A DNA stretch of 16,759 bases from Opitutaceae bacterium UBA3033 (GCA_002367815.1 DFDG01000052.1:1-16759), one strand, 5' to 3'. Counted from the first letter of the stretch, positions 1 to 8,765 are shown. Notes: generated by a model from the letters alone, not told the origin. Numbers and translations: made by a program.

Positions 1-2
1 CC

Positions 3-1604
3 AAAGCCCGCACTCTAAATCCGCGAGCCACTGCAGAACAACTGATCGGTGCCCTTCCCGCCGATGTGCTGGATCATTGCGATGCGAGTATTGCGGGTCC
101 TGGCTTTATTAATTTCGCCTTCAAAGCGCCGACACTGTTGGACTGGTTGTTGAAGCACGATAACGAAGAGCATCTGAAAGCGGCGGCGTCTTCATTATAC
201 AAAGGGCAACGCTATGTAGTGGACTACAGTTCCCCCAACACGGCAAAACAGCTCCACGTCGGCCACATCCGAAGTATGGTGATTGGAGAAGCCATATGTC
301 GGCTGCTTTCGTTCTGTGGCGCAGATGTTATCCGCGACAATCATATTGGAGATTGGGGCACAAATTTCGGCAAACTCATCTGGGGCTACAAAAACCTGCG
401 CAATGATGAGGCATTGGCTGACGATCCGCTGGAAGAACTTGAACGCATCTACAAAGCGGCAGACTCCGCGACCAAAAGTGACGAGCAAATACTAAGTGCC
501 GCCCGGGCCGAATTGGTGAAACTCCAACAAGGTGATTCCGAAAATCTTCAGCTCTGGCAGAAGATCATTGCGATCAGTTCCAGTGCCTTTCAGGAATCCT
601 ACAACCGCCTGGACATCAAGTTTGATCACGAGCTAGGGGAAAGTTTCTATAATGATAAGTTGCCTCGGATCTATGCTGAGATGCAAGAGACGGGACTGTC
701 GACCGAGTCGCAGGGTGCACTGGTCGTCTTTCACCCGGAACATCCGCGTTTCAAAACACAGCCATTCATCATCCGTAAATCCGACGGAGCCTCCAATTAT
801 GCCACGACCGATCTTGCGACCATGCTCTACCGTTCAGAGCATTTCAAAGCAGACGCCATAGTTGTGCTCACCGACACTCGACAAGGTGATCATTTTGAAC
901 AGCTCTGGTTGACCACGCAAAAATGGTATGCAGCAAAGGGGTACCACTTGCCCCGTTTCGAACATGTTTCATTCGGGTCAATTTTGGGTGAGGATGGAAA
1001 AGCCATAAAGACCAGATCGGGGGATCCCATTCGACTTAAAGCCCTTCTTGAGGAAGCCGTGGAACGCGCCTATACGCTCGTCTCCGAAAAATCCCCTGAC
1101 ATGCCTGAAGCGGGCCGAAGGCACGTCGCAGAAACCGTCGGTATTGGAGCCGTGCGCTATGCCGATTTAGCCCAAAACCGTAGTAGTGATTATGTGTTTA
1201 ATTGGGAGAAAATCCTCTCTTTTGAAGGCAATACCGCGCCTTATTTATTATATGCTGTTTCGCGCGTGCACTCGATCTTTCGCAAATTGGACCTGAACCC
1301 GCAGGACGGGACAGCCACCGCCGGGGCCAGTGCATTTGAAACCACTGCAGAGATCAATATGGCCCGTAAATTATTGGGGCTGCCCGCGGTTCTGAACAGC
1401 ACCACCGCGCAACTTCGCCCCCACTTCCTGTGCACTTATCTTTACGAGCTTGCCGGCACTTTCAGTAGTTTCTACGCCGCCGATAAAGTGCTGGTTGAAG
1501 ACCCGGCGATCCGAGCCAGACGGTTGCTCCTTTGTGCCCGCACCCTGCTTTTCCTCGAGACAGGACTTCATTTACTGGGTCTGCGAACTTTAACCCGGAT
1601 GTAG
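3..1604 (+). CDS. argS: Arginyl-tRNA synthetase (5' end cut by window edge)
   Basis: Class I aminoacyl-tRNA synthetase that charges tRNA-Arg with arginine in the cytoplasm. The reading frame is open from base 3 without a stop, so the gene begins outside the window; the in-frame GTG at 66 is internal. The first residues in view belong to the N-terminal tRNA-binding domain, ending in the family signature AGPGFINF. The HIGH-type motif is HVGH (codons 255-266), preceded by SSPNTAKQL and followed by GDWGTNFG. The KMSK region is the ArgS-type KAIKTRSG (codons 999-1022), followed by LLEEAVERA. The C-terminal anticodon-binding domain ends in LGLRTLTRM, as ArgS proteins usually end in a short hydrophobic tail with RM. 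About 533 residues are visible, so little is missing. The next gene starts 60 bases later on the same strand. Confidence 0.97.
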   Translation, partial: KARTLNPRATAEQLIGALPADVLDHCDASIAGPGFINFAFKAPTLLDWLLKHDNEEHLKAAASSLYKGQRYVVDYSSPNTAKQLHVGHIRSMVIGEAICRLLSFCGADVIRDNHIGDWGTNFGKLIWGYKNLRNDEALADDPLEELERIYKAADSATKSDEQILSAARAELVKLQQGDSENLQLWQKIIAISSSAFQESYNRLDIKFDHELGESFYNDKLPRIYAEMQETGLSTESQGALVVFHPEHPRFKTQPFIIRKSDGASNYATTDLATMLYRSEHFKADAIVVLTDTRQGDHFEQLWLTTQKWYAAKGYHLPRFEHVSFGSILGEDGKAIKTRSGDPIRLKALLEEAVERAYTLVSEKSPDMPEAGRRHVAETVGIGAVRYADLAQNRSSDYVFNWEKILSFEGNTAPYLLYAVSRVHSIFRKLDLNPQDGTATAGASAFETTAEINMARKLLGLPAVLNSTTAQLRPHFLCTYLYELAGTFSSFYAADKVLVEDPAIRARRLLLCARTLLFLETGLHLLGLRTLTRM

Positions 1605-1664
1605 ACCCACAGACCCCTCCACAAATCACTTGCTGCACAAGCTCAGTCACGCCACATTTCAACT

Positions 1665-2423
1665 ATGGCCAATCAGGAATTCTACGTTCGCAACGAGTCA
1701 GAGACAGAAGCTCGTGGGCCGTTCAATATGGAGCAGTTGTCCTCCCTGGCCGACAACGGTCAGGTATTAGGCGATACATTGTTCTACGATGCCTCCACTG
1801 AACAGTGGGCTGCCATCAGCAGTAACAGCGAATTAATGAGCGCGCTCTTTCCAGAGAAGAAAAAGCTCAAGATGAAAGTCAAAGTCAAACTCCAGAGCCT
1901 GAACCCTGAAGAAACAGACAGTCGCCCCCCCATCACGTTGAGTGACATGTTAGCCGCAGCTGAGGGCCGCACTGATGATACCAAAGATCGCATTGACCCA
2001 AGTATCGCAATGGCTCGGGCAGCAGCCATTGGTCTGTGGAGCTGTGCAATTATTTTCATCATTGCCTCCCTAGGAGAGTTGCTCCCTTCGATCGACTTCC
2101 TCATGAAGTTTGATCTTGGCAAACTCATGGACCATCCCCTGATTATCTTGGGAGGCGTGGATGCCATTTTTGCGATAATTCTGATGCTCGGCATGGCGTC
2201 AATGTATCCGTTGGTTCGCTTTCGTGCCGCATTGGGACTGGGATTCTTCGGTTTCTTATTCTTCACCCAAGGACTTTCAATGCCCCTCATGGCCATTATC
2301 GGGGGCTCACTCGGACTTTATCTTTGCACCGTAAGTGTCAGCCTGCCACTTGTGTTGATCAGCTCTTTGATCGGTTTGGCCGGAATGGCCGGTGTCGCTT
2401 ATCAGCTGATTATCGCCCCCTAA
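1665..2423 (+). CDS. GYF_2-domain membrane protein
   Basis: Protein of 252 residues. Residues 4-62 look like a GYF_2 (DUF4339) domain, with EFYVRN at the first strand, RGPFNMEQLSSL, then TLFYDASTEQWAAI with the conserved tryptophan at 48. This domain is thought to bind proline-containing peptides, but its partner here is unknown. A Lys-rich stretch (64-76) and an acidic linker (80-112) follow. The rest is hydrophobic, with probable membrane helices at about 119-141, 159-184 and two or three more between 186 and 250, so the GYF_2 domain is probably a cytoplasmic sensor or adaptor on a membrane anchor. The start ATG lacks a Shine-Dalgarno motif but is the only sensible start before the domain. 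The stop is 6 bases before the BrkB-like gene, so the two are very likely cotranscribed. Exact function not recognised. Confidence 0.85.
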   Translation: MANQEFYVRNESETEARGPFNMEQLSSLADNGQVLGDTLFYDASTEQWAAISSNSELMSALFPEKKKLKMKVKVKLQSLNPEETDSRPPITLSDMLAAAEGRTDDTKDRIDPSIAMARAAAIGLWSCAIIFIIASLGELLPSIDFLMKFDLGKLMDHPLIILGGVDAIFAIILMLGMASMYPLVRFRAALGLGFFGFLFFTQGLSMPLMAIIGGSLGLYLCTVSVSLPLVLISSLIGLAGMAGVAYQLIIAP

Positions 2424-2429
2424 TTTCAA

Positions 2430-4028
2430 ATGGGGCGCATAGTCGAACGCTGGCGTCGGTTTATTGAGCTCTATCGCTCGGAGATTTGGCAGCAGACCAA
2501 CCATCAGGCATCACCGATGCGAGGTGCTTTTCATAACCTGCTGCGCATCATTTCCATCACGATCACGGTCTTTGGTGAAACTAAGGCGGCCAGCCGGGCT
2601 GCTGCTTTGAGTTTCAGTTCCCTGCTTGGTTTTGGTCCGTTGATCGCGATCGCGATGGTAGTCGCCAGCATGGTAGTGCAACAGGATGACCCGAATTTGG
2701 CGGTCAATACCCTCAATCGGATGATCAAATTTGTTGCCCCTCAAGTTGGCCAATATGAATCACTGACGGCCAATTCGATAAAGGAAACGGGTAGTTCCAG
2801 TCAGGATCTGGTGCAGCTGATTGCTCCGGACCCGAATTTAAAATCGGGCATTAACCCTCAATTGATCGAATCAGCCAGCATTAATCCCAACGACATATCC
2901 ACCAGTTCGGCCAACACCACAGAGGTAAACCCCGAATTGGTGCAGCTGATCAACAGTGTGGTGAAAGGTTCCCGGTCGGGCACGGCGGGCGCATTGGGCG
3001 CACTTACCCTGATATTTATTGTCATCCTGTTATTCAAATCCATCGAAGACACATTTAATGAAATATGGGGCGTGCGTAAGGGTCGGTCGTGGATGATGCG
3101 GATCATTTACTATTGGACGATTTTGACTCTGGGCGCGGTGCTCTTCTTTGCCTCGGTGACCCTCTTGAGTGCAGGCGCATTCATAAATGTATTTATTGGC
3201 AAACTGCCCTACGGGATCGAAATCCTGCATTTGTTCCAATGGATGCTACCGCTCGCTTCAGGCATTCTGGTGGTCGCTATACTGACGCTCTTTTATCGTT
3301 ACATCCCGAATACGCATGTCTTTTGGAAAGCGGCTTTCGTCGGCGCACTGATAGTAGCCTTGCTGCTATTGATGAACAACTACCTCGCGTTCATCTACGT
3401 GCGCCGGGTTGTGCTCTCGAAAAGTCTGTATGGGTCACTGGGGATATTGCCGATCCTGATGTTCGGTCTCTATATTTTCTGGTTGTATGTCCTGATCGGA
3501 GGTCAAATCAGCTATGCGGTGCAAAATGTGCATTACCGCAGCAGCCAGAATGCGTGGAGCACCCTGTCCGCCTCCACCAAAGAAAGGCTTTCTTTGATCG
3601 TGTTGCTCACCATTGGTCGACGCTGGCAGAACTGTCTGCCGCCCTGCACAGCGTCCGAACTGAGCAGTATGGTAAAAGTGCCCACCCAGATATTGAATGA
3701 ATGCATAAATCTGTTGGTGGACATGAAACTCATCACTCCAATCCCCGCGGCAGAATCGGACCCAAGCTCAGATTTCCTCTACCAGCCGGCGAGACCATTG
3801 AACCGAATAAATCTGCTGCAATTCAAACAACTGATCGAAAACCATGGGGAAAATCCTACCGGCGAGACCATCGATGCCCTTGACCCAGTGCTCATCCAAT
3901 ACAACGCGGCCATGCAACAGGGCCGCCAAATGGACTTTTTCCAGAAACCATTGGATCGGTTGTTTGCCGAACACGATTTCGAAGGCTCACGTCCGCCATT
4001 CAGCTTCCGCAAGTCGACTGAGGATTGA
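2430..4028 (+). CDS. YihY/BrkB-family inner-membrane protein, long form
   Basis: Integral membrane protein of 532 residues. The family was once called ribonuclease BN in error; its real role is unsettled. Family marks are the N-terminal AASRAAALSFSSLLGFGPL (residues 53-71), the block GALTLIFIVILLFKSIEDTFNEIWGV (189-214) with its conserved N-x-IW element, FYRYIPN (288-294), and KSLYGSLGILPILMFGLYIFWLYVLIGGQISYA (331-363). I count about six membrane segments between 58 and 363. Between the first two lies a long polar insert (about 105-180) with repeated NPxL and LVQLI motifs. The C-terminal part (about 380-440) looks like a winged-helix region (TASELSSMVKVPTQILNECINLLVDMKLI), seen in longer family members, followed by a polar tail. 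Family members such as E. coli YihY have about 290 residues, so this one is nearly twice as long. It starts 6 bases after the GYF_2 gene. Confidence 0.88.
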   Translation: MGRIVERWRRFIELYRSEIWQQTNHQASPMRGAFHNLLRIISITITVFGETKAASRAAALSFSSLLGFGPLIAIAMVVASMVVQQDDPNLAVNTLNRMIKFVAPQVGQYESLTANSIKETGSSSQDLVQLIAPDPNLKSGINPQLIESASINPNDISTSSANTTEVNPELVQLINSVVKGSRSGTAGALGALTLIFIVILLFKSIEDTFNEIWGVRKGRSWMMRIIYYWTILTLGAVLFFASVTLLSAGAFINVFIGKLPYGIEILHLFQWMLPLASGILVVAILTLFYRYIPNTHVFWKAAFVGALIVALLLLMNNYLAFIYVRRVVLSKSLYGSLGILPILMFGLYIFWLYVLIGGQISYAVQNVHYRSSQNAWSTLSASTKERLSLIVLLTIGRRWQNCLPPCTASELSSMVKVPTQILNECINLLVDMKLITPIPAAESDPSSDFLYQPARPLNRINLLQFKQLIENHGENPTGETIDALDPVLIQYNAAMQQGRQMDFFQKPLDRLFAEHDFEGSRPPFSFRKSTED

Positions 4029-4035
4029 ATCCCTT

Positions 4036-4078
4036 CGTGCCCCAAGTGGAGATAAATAACCCTTGCCTAAGGGGCACG
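4036..4078 (+). promoter_or_regulatory. Stem-loop between the brkB-like and ppiD-like genes
   Basis: A perfect 8-base inverted repeat, CGTGCCCC (4036-4043) and GGGGCACG (4071-4078), encloses a 27-base loop. It fills much of the 77-base gap between the two genes. No T-run follows on either strand, so it is not a classic intrinsic terminator. It could be an RNA processing or stability element, or a leader structure for the gene that starts at 4106. Function is inference only. Confidence 0.35.
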
Positions 4079-4105
4079 CACACCTAGCTTCGCCGATTTA
4101 TCCCT

Positions 4106-5770
4106 ATGTTTACTTGGATCCAGCGCTACTTTCAGAGACATTTCGGCATCATCTTCGCTTTGATATTGGTGGCCATGGCCATTCCGATGGTGGTCATCTT
4201 TGCCCCTTCTTCCGGCATCGGACAAGGGGACAAAAAAATCGCCACCCGCGAGGTCTTCGGCTATAATCTTGGCTCACAAGAAGATCAGGCCCGCCTTTTT
4301 GGCGACGCCAATCTCAGTGCCATGCTCCAACTCGGCTACACCGGCTTAAACGAGGGCCAGCTGCAACAATACGCGTTTCAAAGAGCGGCCGCCCTTCACT
4401 TGGCCAAGGAATTGCACATTCCAACCAGTTCAAAACCTGAAATCACAGATTTCATTAAGGGGCTGCGGGCCTTCACGACCCAAGAAGGCCAATTCGATGC
4501 CATCCGGTATAATGCATTTCGAGACTCCCTAAAGGCCGGAGGACGATACACCGAGTCTGACGTCAGCCGTATTTTAGAAGCAGACGTCCGGGCTGATAAA
4601 GTTCGTAAGCTGCTTGCCGGCCCGGGATACGTGCTCGACGCGGATATTGTCGCTCAGCTCAAACGCATTGAGACCCAGTGGACCCTTGGTTTGGTAACCG
4701 TTAACTACGAAAATTTCAAACCTTCAATCACGCCGACCAACGAACAACTGTCTGCGTATTACAGCGACAATGGATTTCGATACGTTATCAGCCCCCGGGT
4801 AAGTGTTAATTACGTCTTGTTTCCCGCGGCCGATTTTACTAATCAAGTTAGTGTTACTGAAGATGAGCTGAAAGCATTATTTGAAGCTGCTCCAGATCGA
4901 TACAAAAAACCTGCAGCTGATGGGAAGGGCGATCCCGTCCCAGCAATCTCTGCCGATTTCGCCCTCTTTCGCGACCAGGTTGAAGTTAATCTGAAATTAG
5001 CGAAAGCCCGTAAGTTGGCCACCAAAGCGGCATCGGATCTCTCTCTGGCATTTTATGAAAGCAATCTGAGCAATGATGCTGAGGCCATCGCATCATTACT
5101 TTCTGCCCATCAACTCAAGGAGCAGTCGCTCATACCATTCACAGCGAATGAAGGACCCGTGGAATTCAATCATTCCGCCGATGTAACTGAAGCGGCCTTC
5201 CGACTAGGCGCTGATCGTTTCTACTCTGATGCCGTGCCCGTAACTCAAGGTGCCGTGATTTTGTTATGGAAAGAAACTCTCCCTGATCGTCAGCCATTAT
5301 TGAATGAGGTCCTGACCAAAGTCACCGCGGACTACGTTGAAAACGAGAAAAGGAAACAGTTCGTGGCTCTGGGAATGAAAATCAAAGCCCTGCTGCAAAC
5401 CCAGTTGAAATCCGGTGCAGATCTGATTACTGCGGTTAAGAATGTCGCCGAAACCGTCGAGTCTACCATTGATGCCAAACTACTGGCACCTTTCTCGGCC
5501 ACGAAGCCGCCGCCAGAGAATGAATTCGCTAACTTCAATGTTCTCGAAGATCTCGAAAAGGGCGTTGTTTCAGATATGATAATCACTGCTGATAAGGGAC
5601 TGTTGGTCTATGCGGCCGACATGCAATTACCTATTCTAACTAACTCGAATCCAAAGTTCGCAGAAACCCGTCAGCAGATTGCAGCCATTACCTCGAGGAT
5701 GGGTGCCAGCAAAATTCTGGAAGAGCTGGTAGCGCAGGAGCTGAAGAAATCAGAGCCCAAGCTCAACTGA
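4106..5770 (+). CDS. PpiD/SurA-like membrane-anchored periplasmic protein
   Basis: Protein of 554 residues with the layout of PpiD: a short N-terminal tail, one membrane helix at about 13-34 (FGIIFALILVAMAIPMVVIF) and a long periplasmic part. Residues 80-170 match the SurA_N/PpiD chaperone module: a helix with QLQQYAFQRAAALHLAKELHI, then FTTQEGQFDAIRYNAFRDSL, close in form to the PpiD stretch GKFDNSRYN. The region near 205-240 (ITPTNEQLSAYYSDNGFRYVISPRVSVNYVLFP) matches the PpiD linker. No parvulin catalytic core (GGDLGW-type loop, FGYHII-type strand) can be read; only a weak remnant, RLGADRFYSDAVPVTQGAVILLW, sits where the end of that domain would be. It is therefore better called a chaperone-like protein for envelope protein folding than an active prolyl isomerase. 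No Shine-Dalgarno motif precedes the ATG. Confidence applies to the PpiD-like fold; activity is open. Confidence 0.8.
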   Translation: MFTWIQRYFQRHFGIIFALILVAMAIPMVVIFAPSSGIGQGDKKIATREVFGYNLGSQEDQARLFGDANLSAMLQLGYTGLNEGQLQQYAFQRAAALHLAKELHIPTSSKPEITDFIKGLRAFTTQEGQFDAIRYNAFRDSLKAGGRYTESDVSRILEADVRADKVRKLLAGPGYVLDADIVAQLKRIETQWTLGLVTVNYENFKPSITPTNEQLSAYYSDNGFRYVISPRVSVNYVLFPAADFTNQVSVTEDELKALFEAAPDRYKKPAADGKGDPVPAISADFALFRDQVEVNLKLAKARKLATKAASDLSLAFYESNLSNDAEAIASLLSAHQLKEQSLIPFTANEGPVEFNHSADVTEAAFRLGADRFYSDAVPVTQGAVILLWKETLPDRQPLLNEVLTKVTADYVENEKRKQFVALGMKIKALLQTQLKSGADLITAVKNVAETVESTIDAKLLAPFSATKPPPENEFANFNVLEDLEKGVVSDMIITADKGLLVYAADMQLPILTNSNPKFAETRQQIAAITSRMGASKILEELVAQELKKSEPKLN

Positions 5771-5780
5771 TAGTGCCCCC

Positions 5781-5823
5781 ACCCGCCTCTTATCCAGCGG
5801 GTTTGACAGGTTCAGATTGAACC
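5781..5823 (+). terminator. Possible weak terminator, two small hairpins
   Basis: Two hairpins follow the stop codon of the ppiD-like gene. The first pairs ACCCGC (5781-5786) with GCGGGT (5797-5802). The second pairs GGTTCA (5809-5814) with TGAACC (5818-5823) around a 3-base loop and is followed by GTTTATCC. T-runs are short, so termination by this site is a guess based on position and pairing. Confidence 0.35.
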
Positions 5824-6082
5824 GTTTATCCATACCGGTGACCGTTCGCCCTATTTAGGCTCGAACCTGCTCATTTGAGCGTGAAATACTCGGGATTGTA
5901 ATCACCAATGGCATGGCTCCAAGCCCGTGTTTTCGGATAAAAATCGACGAAACCTCAAAGCAACTTCCCACGTCTTCCTCTCACAATCAATTTACGCCGC
6001 GTAAAAATTCGGTAACTTTTTCCAAACTCGCGTGTTCTCAACACTAATTACCCGACCTTATTTGTTAACTCCAACGCACTCC
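5824..6082. other. Noncoding leader upstream of the TolC-family gene
   Basis: About 260 bases without a credible gene on either strand. It holds two small dyads, GCTCATTTGAGC (5869-5880) and TTTACG-CCG-CGTAAA (5991-6005). The second is A/T-bordered and lies some 80 bases before the likely start of the TolC-family gene, a plausible place for an operator or leader hairpin. No clear -35/-10 pair could be picked by eye. The promoter of the channel gene should be here. Confidence 0.4.
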
Positions 6083-7597
6083 ATGTCGCTATCGTTTCAA
6101 TCTCCTGCCCTCTACCGCAAAACCATGGTACTGGCCCTGGCCACCATTCTTCCCGTTTTCGCGGCTGAGTCGGCAGCAAACGACGGCGCTGCCAACCTCA
6201 CCCTGCGTGAGTGCATTGCCCGCGCCTTGGACAAGAATTTCAATTTGAAGATTCAAGGATACAATAACGCCAATTCCCTTGAGTCCCTTGCCATCTCACA
6301 GGCTGCTTATGATCCCAGTTTCAACCTGACCACGAGTAAATCAGTTTCACAGTCCGACCAAGCAGCCACTTCATTGGTCGGCACTCGGAGTGATAATTTC
6401 AACACCAGAATCAGGGTCAGTCAGAAAGTCAGCAGCGGTGCCATATTGAATCTCAGCAGCAGCCTGAGTCGCAGCGCATCCAACAACACGTTCGTCACTC
6501 TCAATCCCGCATACAATTCTGACCTTTCACTGACCATCAACCAGCCGCTGCTGAAAAATGCAGGCTCAACCGTGAATCGGGCCGCGATTAATCGCGCTGA
6601 AATTGATGTGGAAATCGCCAACCTTAATTACAAGGGTCGCATTTTGCAATTGGTGAAGGATACGGAGGCTTCATATTTTGGCCTGGTATACGCCCGGGAG
6701 CAGCTGAAGGTGCGCAACAACAGCCTGCAATTGGCCGAAAAGCTTTACGAAGAAAACAAGACCAGGAAAGAGACTGGAGTCGCCACCGATCTTGACGTGT
6801 TGCAAGCAGAAGTCGGCGTTGAAACCGCTCGCCGCACCGTATTGCTGGCCGATAAAGACGTGCGGGATGCACAGGACAATCTCCTCAATCTAATTGGACA
6901 GTTCGAATTCAATACCGCTTTGGGTGAAGTCAGCCTACCTACTTCCGAACCCATGCTGCCAAGTTATGACGTTTCCTTTCAAATGGCGCGGGCCAATCAA
7001 CCGGACTATATGGCAGCAAAGAATTCTCTTGAACAGCTCGAGATCGATGTCGCGGCGGCCAAACGCAATCGCATGCCGGAACTGGATTTGGGCGGGGCGG
7101 TGGGCTACAATGCATTGGATCGCAGTGCGAGCAGTTCCTTGAACCGTTTACCCGATGGGGATGGTTATTCATGGCAAGTGGATCTGTCCTTGAAACTGCC
7201 ATGGGGTGCCCGCTCTGAAAAGGCCCGCTACAACACTGCCTTAAACAATCTTCATCGGGAGCAGACCCGACTGCGCCAGCTTGAGCAAAATCTCATGGTG
7301 CAGATTCGCGCCGCAGTGCGCTCCGTTGAGACCAATTTGGAAAGCGTAAAGATCTCCACCAAGGCCACGGCCCTGAGTGAAAAACAATACGAGCTCGAAA
7401 AAGCCCGATTCGATGCCGGGTTGTCCACCAGCCGCCGAGTCCTTGAAGCCCAAGATGATCTGGAATCTGCTCGTGTGGCCGAGTTGCAGGCGAGGGTCAG
7501 TCTACGCACGGCCATGGCTGAACTGCATCGTCTGGACGGAAGTTCGTTGGGCTATTATAATATATCGGTTGAAGACCAATTGGCCTCAACTCGGTAG
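6083..7597 (+). CDS. TolC-family outer-membrane channel protein
   Basis: Outer-membrane efflux protein that would form a trimeric barrel-tunnel through which an inner-membrane pump expels its substrate. I place the start at ATG 6083, giving 504 residues. The upstream GTG at 6032 is in frame but would add 17 residues before the signal peptide; ATG 6125 is also possible. The N-terminus has a signal peptide (YRKTMVLALATILPVFAAES). The mature protein shows the family's twofold pattern: LTLRECIARALDKNFNLKIQGYNN opens the first repeat, and SFQMARANQPDYMAAKNSLEQLEIDVAAAKRNRMPELDLGGAVGYN opens the second. Long coiled-coil helices follow each, with the typical ETGVATDLDVLQAEVGVETAR and FDAGLSTSRRVLEAQDDLESAR. 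No adjacent pump or adaptor gene is present in the window, so its partner and substrate cannot be assigned. Confidence 0.92.
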   Translation: MSLSFQSPALYRKTMVLALATILPVFAAESAANDGAANLTLRECIARALDKNFNLKIQGYNNANSLESLAISQAAYDPSFNLTTSKSVSQSDQAATSLVGTRSDNFNTRIRVSQKVSSGAILNLSSSLSRSASNNTFVTLNPAYNSDLSLTINQPLLKNAGSTVNRAAINRAEIDVEIANLNYKGRILQLVKDTEASYFGLVYAREQLKVRNNSLQLAEKLYEENKTRKETGVATDLDVLQAEVGVETARRTVLLADKDVRDAQDNLLNLIGQFEFNTALGEVSLPTSEPMLPSYDVSFQMARANQPDYMAAKNSLEQLEIDVAAAKRNRMPELDLGGAVGYNALDRSASSSLNRLPDGDGYSWQVDLSLKLPWGARSEKARYNTALNNLHREQTRLRQLEQNLMVQIRAAVRSVETNLESVKISTKATALSEKQYELEKARFDAGLSTSRRVLEAQDDLESARVAELQARVSLRTAMAELHRLDGSSLGYYNISVEDQLASTR

Positions 7598-7697
7598 AGT
7601 CGAAGCATTAATCCCAAGCCTTCGAGTCCGGGGTGAGGGTGGTGGTTTTCGTCTGGCTGATCATGGCATAACATTTTGTGATTTTCGTGCGTCTTAC

Positions 7698-7715
7698 ACG
7701 GAGCAGTGCCTCCGT
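7698..7715. terminator. Hairpin between convergent tolC-like and miaA genes
   Basis: ACGGAG (7698-7703) pairs with CTCCGT (7710-7715) around a 6-base loop, in the 146-base gap between two converging genes. Position suits a terminator, but no T-run follows on either strand. The rest of the gap shows nothing recognisable. Confidence 0.3.
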
Positions 7716-7743
7716 TCAGTCGAGCTGGACAGCAATAGCGATA

Positions 7744-8652
7744 TCAAATTCCAAACAGTTGGTTTGGATTTACACCCTCTGCATTAAAGACGGGGTGTTT
7801 TGGTAATTGGGTGCGAAACCACGTGCGCTGTTTCTTGACCAGTGCCCGGGTATTTTTGACGATTTCATCCACTAGAGCTTCCGTCGGCAGTTTACCTTCC
7901 AACATCGCACTGACCTCACGATATCCAATCGCACCTGCGGCACTCGGATTACTGGTTAAACCTAAAGGTATTAATGTCTGCACTTCTTGAACCAACCCAT
8001 GCTCGATCATTTTGAGCACCCTTTGTCTGATGCGGTTGTCCAAGTCGTTTGCATCCCGGACCAGCTCCACCAATTTAATCTCATGGTTGAGGAATAAAGC
8101 AGGCTGGGCGGCAAATTCCGCTTTCAAATCGAGCAATGAACGACTGGAGGCAATACAGCGTTCCAGTGCCCGTGACACCCTTCTGGGGTTGGCAGTATCT
8201 AGTGAACCAAGACCAGCGGGATTGCACAACAGCAACTCGGCCAAGGCTTCGCGCAAACTCATTCCTTCAACCCGTTGCCGCACTTCCAAGGGCACGGTCA
8301 CATTATCAACGACGGGACCAAAAAACGCCTTTAAATAAAAACCGCTCCCTCCCGTCACCAAGATTGGTTGATCGCGTTCGGTCAGGTCCTTTATCGCTTG
8401 CTGGGCCAAGCCTACGTATTTTGCGATATCCATGGGTTCGGATGGTTCACAAATATCAATCAAGTGGTGCTGAACCCTATTCAATTCTGCGTGGGTCGGT
8501 TTGGCCGTGCCGATGTCCATGCCGCGATAAAACAGCAGCGAATCACATGACACGATCTCGGCCTGGTTGACCTCAGCCCACTGCAAGGCTGCTTCTGTTT
8601 TACCCACCGCCGTGCAACCAGTGAGCACATGAATCGCATATTGGGGGGACAT
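7744..8652 (-). CDS. miaA: tRNA dimethylallyltransferase
   Basis: Transfers a dimethylallyl group from dimethylallyl diphosphate to N6 of adenosine 37 in tRNAs that read codons starting with U, the first step toward ms2i6A. The protein has 302 residues from ATG 8652; a GTG at 8673 in the same frame would add 7 residues of no family likeness. Near the N-terminus is the P-loop GCTAVGKT, followed by the substrate loop CDSLLFYRGMDIGTAKPT, then HHLIDICEP and the block ILVTGGSGFYLKAF. The C-terminal half carries NPRRVSRALE and AAGAIGYREV, both typical of MiaA, then KNTRALVKKQRTWFR. Length is normal (about 300). It is divergent from the lipid kinase gene across a 113-base gap that should hold both promoters. 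Confidence 0.97.
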   Translation of the reverse strand: MSPQYAIHVLTGCTAVGKTEAALQWAEVNQAEIVSCDSLLFYRGMDIGTAKPTHAELNRVQHHLIDICEPSEPMDIAKYVGLAQQAIKDLTERDQPILVTGGSGFYLKAFFGPVVDNVTVPLEVRQRVEGMSLREALAELLLCNPAGLGSLDTANPRRVSRALERCIASSRSLLDLKAEFAAQPALFLNHEIKLVELVRDANDLDNRIRQRVLKMIEHGLVQEVQTLIPLGLTSNPSAAGAIGYREVSAMLEGKLPTEALVDEIVKNTRALVKKQRTWFRTQLPKHPVFNAEGVNPNQLFGI

Positions 8653-8765
8653 ATGATTGGAAGCTGAGAGCACGAAACTACAGGTTACAAGCGCGTGATT
8701 TCACCAATCTCAATTGCGTTCCATTCTCGCTCTCCCGGCAAACGACGCTCTAGCGTGGGCACGAT

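Noticed and set aside
3089..3700. 203-residue plus-strand open frame
   Set aside because: Out-of-frame shadow of the BrkB-like gene, with composition unlike a real protein.
8136..8570. 144-residue plus-strand open frame
   Set aside because: Lies wholly over miaA in the opposite direction and has no domain likeness.
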